From Microtetraspora glauca (GTDB lineage: Bacteria; Actinomycetota; Actinomycetes; Streptomycetales; Streptomycetaceae), in contig JOFO01000004.1 in NCBI GenBank assembly GCA_000721275.1, positions 1-64,000 on the forward strand: a stretch of 64,000 nucleotides of DNA, written 5' to 3'. Every line of letters begins with the position of its first letter. The first letter of the stretch is position 1. The notes beneath the pieces are model-generated. The model was not told the DNA's origin and did no database searches. It saw only the letters and a list, made by a program, of their open reading frames with translations. Of the stretch, positions 59,777 through 64,000 are shown piece by piece. The position numbers were made by a program, and so were the translations under genes.

Positions 59777-60649
59777 TCAGAGGCCGGCCAGGGCAGTCGG
59801 GGTGCACCCGGCGAAGGCGAGGACGTCGCGGTGGAGGTGGGACTGGTCGGCGTATCCGTGCGCCAGGGCGACGTCCGCGGCGCTGCCGCCCGCGCGCAGG
59901 GCCCGGGCGGCCCGGTCGAAGCGGACGAGCATGGCGGCGCGCTTGGGCGTGAGGCCGACCTGGGCCGTGAACCGGGACCACAGCCGCTTGCGGCTCCACC
60001 CGCAGGACGCGGCGAGGTCGTCGACCCGTACCCGGCCGCCGTGCGCCACGATGGTGTCCCACACACCGGCGACCTCGGGCGTCATCGCCCGGCCCCGGGC
60101 GGCCCGGCGGGCGAGGAACTCGCTGACCAGCGTGAAACGTTCCTGCCACGTGGTGGCGGCGGCGACCCGTTCGCGGAGCTGCCGTTCCTGCCGCCCCCAC
60201 AGGTCGTCCAGGCCGGCGACCGCCCCGTGCAGTTCGTGCGGCGGCACACCCAGCAGCGCGTAAGCGGTGCCGGGCGACAGGCACATCTCGACGCACTCGA
60301 CGTCCCGGCCGTGGATCCGTGCCGGACCGGGCGACAACGACGCGACCAGGCCGGGATGAGCGCTCGGGCGCGCCGTGGGCCGTGGCGCGGTGCCCCCTTC
60401 GACCGTGAACGGGGCGTCTCCCAGGCCGATGACGACGACCACGGCCGGCTGGGGCAGCACCCGGAGGTCCAGCGGCCGGCCGACGCGGTCCCGGAATCCG
60501 GCCATCCGGACACCGGGAACGGCGGGCACGCCCGCGGGCCGCGCCACTTCCCACCCGCTGTCGGCCGCATGACCGCCGCCGGAACCCTGGTCCACGGCCA
60601 GGGCCGCGGCCACGGCCCGGGCCTCCGCATCCACGTCGTCGCTGTGCAT
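59777..60649 (-). CDS. AraC-family transcriptional regulator
   Basis: 290 residues from ATG 60649 (GGGTGGAGGGC upstream). The C-terminal third carries two HTH units: VDDLAASCGWSRKRLWSRFT then AQVGLTPKRAAMLVRFDRAA, and GSAADVALAHGYADQSHLHR with DVLAFAGCTPTALAGL, the AraC signature. The N-terminal about 180 residues are the effector domain (RPLDLRVLPQPAVVVVIGLG; VECVEMCLSPGTAYALLGVP). It precedes the O-methyltransferase by 60 bases in the same direction and diverges from the riboswitch-controlled B12 operon. The O-methyltransferase is its likeliest target. Confidence 0.9.
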   Translation of the reverse strand: MHSDDVDAEARAVAAALAVDQGSGGGHAADSGWEVARPAGVPAVPGVRMAGFRDRVGRPLDLRVLPQPAVVVVIGLGDAPFTVEGGTAPRPTARPSAHPGLVASLSPGPARIHGRDVECVEMCLSPGTAYALLGVPPHELHGAVAGLDDLWGRQERQLRERVAAATTWQERFTLVSEFLARRAARGRAMTPEVAGVWDTIVAHGGRVRVDDLAASCGWSRKRLWSRFTAQVGLTPKRAAMLVRFDRAARALRAGGSAADVALAHGYADQSHLHRDVLAFAGCTPTALAGL

Positions 60650-60814
60650 GCCCTCCACCCTGACGGACCCGGCCCGCCCCGTCTTGGAAGAAAGTTCCCC
60701 GGGCCGATGCGCGGAGCGTCCACGGTCGCGCGAGGACCACGGAGGCCGAGGGCCGCGGACGTCCGAGGGGGCGTGCTGTACGCCGACGACCGTGCTGGCA
60801 GGGGGCGGTCTCGC

Positions 60815-60930
60815 CGTACGCGCTATGCTGCGAGAGCCCCGCGGGGGAAGTCCGGTCGAAGTCCGGCGCTGACCCGCAACGGTAGACGGAGCCCGACTCG
60901 TGGCGCCGTGAGCCCGATTACCCGCGGTGG
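60815..60930 (+). promoter_or_regulatory. Cobalamin (B12) riboswitch
   Basis: GCTGACCCGCAACGGTA (60868-60884) is the conserved core of the cobalamin aptamer. It is preceded by the stem AAGTCCGGTCGAAGTCCGGC (60848-60867) and followed by GGAGCCCGACTCGT and GCCCGATTACCCGCGG (to about 60928), as in Streptomyces B12 leaders. It lies ahead of a FecCD-type permease, ATPase and binding-protein operon and should switch it off when B12 is plentiful. The end points are approximate. The sequence to 61046 would be the expression platform. Confidence 0.88.
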
Positions 60931-61046
60931 TGAAGGCCCCTGTCGAATCGCCGTGGACTGCGAGAGGGTGCTGCGCAGGGCGCCCCGCGTCCCGGGCTGC
61001 TCCTTTGCTCCAGCAGGTGCACGGCCCGAGCGAAGGCGACCCGCCG

Positions 61047-62156
61047 GTGGTCACACCCCTGGAACGCACACCCGCGCCGCCCCTCCCCACGGCCCGCAGC
61101 GGAGCCGACTCCGCGCCGTCCCGGCGCGTGTCACTGCCGCTTCTCCTTCCGGTCCTCTCCGCCGGTCTCCTGCTCTCCGTCGTGTGCGGGGCGGGACTGG
61201 GGGCCTCGGGGCTGTCCTGGGGACAGGTGCTGCGCTTTCTGTGGGCCGGGCTGACCGGCGGAGCGATATCGGCGGACGAGGTCGCGGCCTACACCATCGT
61301 GTGGGAACTGCGCTTTCCGCGAGCCGTGCTGGCCGGGGTCGTCGGAGCCGGACTGGCGGCCATCGGAGTCGCCGTCCAGGCCATGGTCCGCAACGCCCTC
61401 GCCGACCCGTTCGTCCTCGGCATCTCCTCCGGCGCGGCCGTCGGCGCCAACGCCGTCCTCCTCTTCGGCGCCTTCGGTGCTCTCGGACTGTGGGCCCTGT
61501 CCACGGCGGCCTTCCTCTCCGCGCTCCTCGCCATGGCGCTGGTCTACGCGATCGCCCGCACCGCCGGCGGCCTGACCCCGCTTCGGCTGGTGCTGACGGG
61601 CACCGCGATGTACTACGGCTTCTCGGCCGTCACCGCGTTCATGGTGTTCGCGGCGGAACGCGGCGAGGCGGCCCGCTCCGCGATGATGTGGCTGCTCGGC
61701 AGCCTCGGCGGAGCCAGCTGGGCCTCCGTGCCGATCGCCGCGGGAGCCGTCCTCGCCGGTCTCGCCCACCTCATGGTGTCGGCGCGTCGCCTGAACGCGC
61801 TGGCGATGGGCGACGAGACCGCGGCCGCCCTGGGGGTGGACGCGGGGAGGCTGCGCAAGGAGCTGTTCCTGGTCTGCGCCGCCGTCACCGGCGCCGTGGT
61901 CGCGGTGAGCGGGGCGATCGGCTTCATCGGCCTCATGGTTCCGCACGCCGCGCGGATGCTGGTCGGCGCGGACCACCGCCGGCTGCTGCCCGTCGCGGCC
62001 CTCTCCGGAGCCGTACTGCTGATCTGGGTGGACATCCTGTCGCGGGTGGTGCTCGCGCCCGTCGAGCTGCCGGTGGGCGTGCTGACCGCCGTCATCGGCG
62101 TCCCGTGCTTCGTCCTGCTGATGCGCCGCCGCTCCTACACCTTCGGAGGCAAGTGA
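61047..62156 (+). CDS. btuC: ABC transporter permease of the B12 operon (FecCD/BtuC family)
   Basis: 369 residues from GTG 61047 (GAAGGCGA upstream); earlier starts would fall in the riboswitch. Ten helices: VSLPLLLPVLSAGLLLSVVC first, then WELRFPRAVLAGVVGAGLAA (the R-x-P-R motif), NALADPFVLGISSGAAVGAN (the G-I-S-S-G-A motif) and SGAIGFIGLMVPHAARMLVG (the G-x-I-x-F-V-G-L-x-x-P-H-x-x-R motif). These are signatures of metal-chelate and B12 importers. It forms the membrane channel with the ATPase 62156 and the lipoprotein 62984. The riboswitch in front of it makes cobalamin (or a cobinamide) the most likely substrate rather than a siderophore. Confidence 0.93.
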   Translation: MVTPLERTPAPPLPTARSGADSAPSRRVSLPLLLPVLSAGLLLSVVCGAGLGASGLSWGQVLRFLWAGLTGGAISADEVAAYTIVWELRFPRAVLAGVVGAGLAAIGVAVQAMVRNALADPFVLGISSGAAVGANAVLLFGAFGALGLWALSTAAFLSALLAMALVYAIARTAGGLTPLRLVLTGTAMYYGFSAVTAFMVFAAERGEAARSAMMWLLGSLGGASWASVPIAAGAVLAGLAHLMVSARRLNALAMGDETAAALGVDAGRLRKELFLVCAAVTGAVVAVSGAIGFIGLMVPHAARMLVGADHRRLLPVAALSGAVLLIWVDILSRVVLAPVELPVGVLTAVIGVPCFVLLMRRRSYTFGGK

Positions 62157-62968
62157 TGCGGGTCGACATCGACGCCCTGACGGTCGAGATCGCCGGCGCG
62201 CGGCTGGTCGAGGAGGTCACCCTGTCCGCGGACGGCGGGCAGGTCGTCGGCCTCGTGGGGCCCAACGGCAGCGGCAAGTCCACCTTGCTGCGCTGCGTGT
62301 ACCGCGCCCTGCGCCCCACGGCGGGCACGGTACGGCTCGGCGGTGAGGACCTGCACTCCCTCAGCGCGCGCGAAGGCGCCCGCCGGCTGTCCGCCCTGCC
62401 CCAAGAGGCGGTCACCGAGTTCGACTTCACGGTCGCCGAGGTCGTGGCGATGGGGCGGCTGCCGCACCAGGGGCCGGTGGCCCGGACGACCGACGAGGAC
62501 CGCAAGGCGTGCGAGGCGGCGCTGCTTCGGGTCGGCGCCGGCCACCTCGCCGACCGCGGCTTCCTCACCCTCTCCGGCGGCGAGAAGCAACGGGTCCTGA
62601 TCGCCCGGGCGCTCGCCCAGCAGCCCCGCGTCCTGGTTCTCGACGAGCCGACCAACCACCTCGACATCGCCCAGCAGCTGGAGGTCCTGGCCCTCGTGCG
62701 CGACTGGGGGTCCCCCAGGACGGAGCCCGGGGACGGCGTGACCGTGCTCACCGCACTGCACGACCTCAACCTCGCCGCGCTCCACTGCGACGTGCTCTAC
62801 GTCATCCACAGGGGCCGGATCGTCGCCTCCGGCGCTCCGCACGAGGTGCTCACGCCCGCGCTGCTGGCCGAGGTCTTCGGCGTACGGGCCCACCGGGTGC
62901 CGCATCCCGAGACCGGCGCCGTGCAGCTGCTCTTCGACCGTCTTCCGTCCTCCCGTCCCGCTTCCTGA
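62156..62968 (+). CDS. btuD: ABC transporter ATPase of the B12 operon
   Basis: 270 residues. ATG 62156 overlaps the permease stop (TGATG). GQVVGLVGPNGSGKSTLLRC is Walker A, LSGGEKQRVLIARALAQQPR the ABC signature, VLVLDEPTNHLDI Walker B with its catalytic Glu, TVLTALHDLNLAA the H-loop His, and the Q-loop is in RRLSALPQEAV. This is the FecE/BtuD subtype. A small insertion around VRDWGSPRTEPGDGVTVL is mildly unusual. It hydrolyses ATP to drive import through the permease. Confidence 0.95.
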   Translation: MRVDIDALTVEIAGARLVEEVTLSADGGQVVGLVGPNGSGKSTLLRCVYRALRPTAGTVRLGGEDLHSLSAREGARRLSALPQEAVTEFDFTVAEVVAMGRLPHQGPVARTTDEDRKACEAALLRVGAGHLADRGFLTLSGGEKQRVLIARALAQQPRVLVLDEPTNHLDIAQQLEVLALVRDWGSPRTEPGDGVTVLTALHDLNLAALHCDVLYVIHRGRIVASGAPHEVLTPALLAEVFGVRAHRVPHPETGAVQLLFDRLPSSRPAS

Positions 62969-62983
62969 GGAGTCGTCGCCACC

Positions 62984-64000
62984 ATGCCGAAGTCCGTACG
63001 CCCCGCCGCGCTCGCCCTCGCCGCCGCCCTGGTGCTCACCGGTTGCGGAGCGCAGGTCACCCCGGAGAACGGCGCGGGGGGTGGTGCCGAGGCCCGCGAC
63101 GGGCACTACCCGGTCACCATCGAGAACTGCGGTCGGAAGAAGAGCTACGACAAGGCCCCGCAGCGCGTGGTCACCAATGACGTGGGGATCACCGAGATCA
63201 TGTTCGCGCTCGGGCTCGAGGACCACATGGCGGGCTACGTGATGCCCGACGACAGGGGCGACCTCACGTCCGTCCCCTGGAAGGACGGCTACAGCAAGAC
63301 CACGTGGCTCTCGAAGAAGACGATCAACAAGGAGCTGGTGCTCGACGCCCGCGCCGACCTGGTCTTCGCGGGCTGGAACTACGGCTTCAACGAAGGCGAG
63401 GGCTTCACCCCCGCCCAGCTGGAGAAGGTGGGCATCGACTCGTACCTGCTGAGCGAGTCGTGCCGCAACGGGCGGGAAAAGGCACGGGGGGTGATGCCGC
63501 CGCTCGAAGCGCTGTACACCGACCTGCGGAACCTGGGAAGGATCTTCGACGTCGAGGCACGCGCGGAAGCCCTCGTCGCCGGCTTCGAGAAGACGGTGGC
63601 CGACGCACAGGCCACGGCCCTGAAGGGCGCCGACCGTCCGCGCGTCTTCCTCTACGACGACGGGCAGGACAAGCCGCTGACGTCGGGCCGGTACGCCGGG
63701 CCGCACGACATCATCACCAAGGCGGGCGGGGACCACGTCATGAAGGACCTCGCAGACAGCTGGGCGACGGTCGGCTGGGAGACCGTCGTCGAGCGCGACC
63801 CCGAGGTGATCGTGATCAACGACTACGGTGACACCAGCGCGGAGCAGAAGCGCCGGTTCCTGAAGTCCTACCCGCCGCTCGCCGGCGTCTCGGCCGTGAA
63901 GAACGACCGGATCGTCGTCCTTGACTACGCCGAGCTGGTGGAGAGCCCGCGCAACCCCGCGGCCATCGCCTCGCTCGCCGCGGACCTGAGGCGTTTCGCC
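62984..64000 (+). CDS. btuF: ABC transporter substrate-binding lipoprotein of the B12 operon (3' end cut by window edge)
   Basis: At least 339 residues; open to base 64000 without a stop. The start ATG 62984 has GAGGAG upstream. VRPAALALAAALVLTGCGAQ is a lipoprotein signal with lipobox L-T-G-C. The mature part begins with a short Gly-rich linker, then HYPVTIENCGRKKSYDKAPQ, RVVTNDVGITEIMFALGLED and ARADLVFAGWNYGFN, typical of class III periplasmic-type binding proteins (FhuD/BtuF/TroA fold), with ATVGWETVVERDPEVIVIND in the C-lobe. It should capture the B12-type ligand and hand it to the permease. The linkage to the riboswitch sets the probable substrate. Confidence 0.9.
   Translation, partial: MPKSVRPAALALAAALVLTGCGAQVTPENGAGGGAEARDGHYPVTIENCGRKKSYDKAPQRVVTNDVGITEIMFALGLEDHMAGYVMPDDRGDLTSVPWKDGYSKTTWLSKKTINKELVLDARADLVFAGWNYGFNEGEGFTPAQLEKVGIDSYLLSESCRNGREKARGVMPPLEALYTDLRNLGRIFDVEARAEALVAGFEKTVADAQATALKGADRPRVFLYDDGQDKPLTSGRYAGPHDIITKAGGDHVMKDLADSWATVGWETVVERDPEVIVINDYGDTSAEQKRRFLKSYPPLAGVSAVKNDRIVVLDYAELVESPRNPAAIASLAADLRRFA

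Overview
The window is very GC-rich, with strong third-position GC bias, GTG and TTG starts and many 1-8 bp stop/start overlaps. It carries families typical of Streptomyces: an OmpR-type two-component pair beside a VanZ protein, a SpoIIE-type phosphatase with PAS and GAF domains, an ABATE/CGNR regulator, DUF5958, several DinB proteins and a cobalamin riboswitch. I read it as a Streptomyces (or close actinomycete) chromosomal segment of arm-like, accessory character. No rRNA, tRNA or CRISPR array was seen.

Layout. 0-6.3 kb: small unknown genes, a von Willebrand A protein, a ruined HD-domain gene, a short paralogous threonyl-tRNA synthetase behind a Thr-codon leader peptide and hairpin, a lipoprotein and an acetyltransferase. 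6.4-15 kb: a Ser/Thr kinase, a drug-efflux MFS gene whose ribosome site can be masked by a hairpin, a Tat-exported PL6-type lyase and a very long frameshifted gene. 15 kb: a run of exactly 40 G in front of a PEP-mutase/isocitrate-lyase-family gene. 16-21 kb: acetyltransferase, lipid-kinase-like protein, DinB protein and an amidohydrolase pseudogene with an internal deletion. 21.5-24.2 kb: the VanZ - response regulator - histidine kinase operon. 24.2-29.4 kb: methyltransferase, orphan Imm7-like gene, LysR regulator, EamA exporter, PhzF enzyme and a possible toxin-antitoxin-like pair. 29.5-33.8 kb: a group that can be read as a complete 3-hydroxybutyrate oligomer assimilation route (secreted hydrolase, 3-hydroxybutyrate dehydrogenase, both subunits of a 3-oxoacid CoA-transferase). 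33.9-37.7 kb: a VanZ fusion protein and a divergent dehydrogenase/ABATE-CGNR pair that share two matching palindromic operators. 37.7-43.5 kb: a lower-GC accessory patch bounded by two IS5-family transposase remnants.

43.5-53.9 kb is the most interesting part. Eight collinear, tightly spaced genes encode a flavin reductase, an AroH-type chorismate mutase, a VAO-type flavoprotein oxidase, an acyl-CoA-dehydrogenase-fold flavin monooxygenase, a formyltransferase, a cupin, an MFS exporter and a short-chain dehydrogenase. An amino-acid permease diverges at one end and a TetR regulator closes the other. I see no PKS, NRPS, RiPP or terpene core gene, so rule-based cluster finders could miss it. I infer a small pathway that makes and exports an oxidised, formylated, shikimate-derived metabolite.

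54-64 kb: a membrane-anchored NACHT-type NTPase, the SpoIIE phosphatase, an O-methyltransferase, an AraC regulator, and a B12-riboswitch-led BtuCDF-type uptake operon whose binding-protein gene runs off the right edge. Regulation visible in the sequence includes ribosome-mediated attenuation (thrS paralogue), possible RNA control of an efflux pump, paired palindromes for the CGNR regulator and an aptamer for cobalamin. Broken genes (HD, amidohydrolase, HEAT-like, two IS5 transposases) show active decay, although two of the lesions (the 40-G run and the frameshift near 14216) could be sequencing errors.
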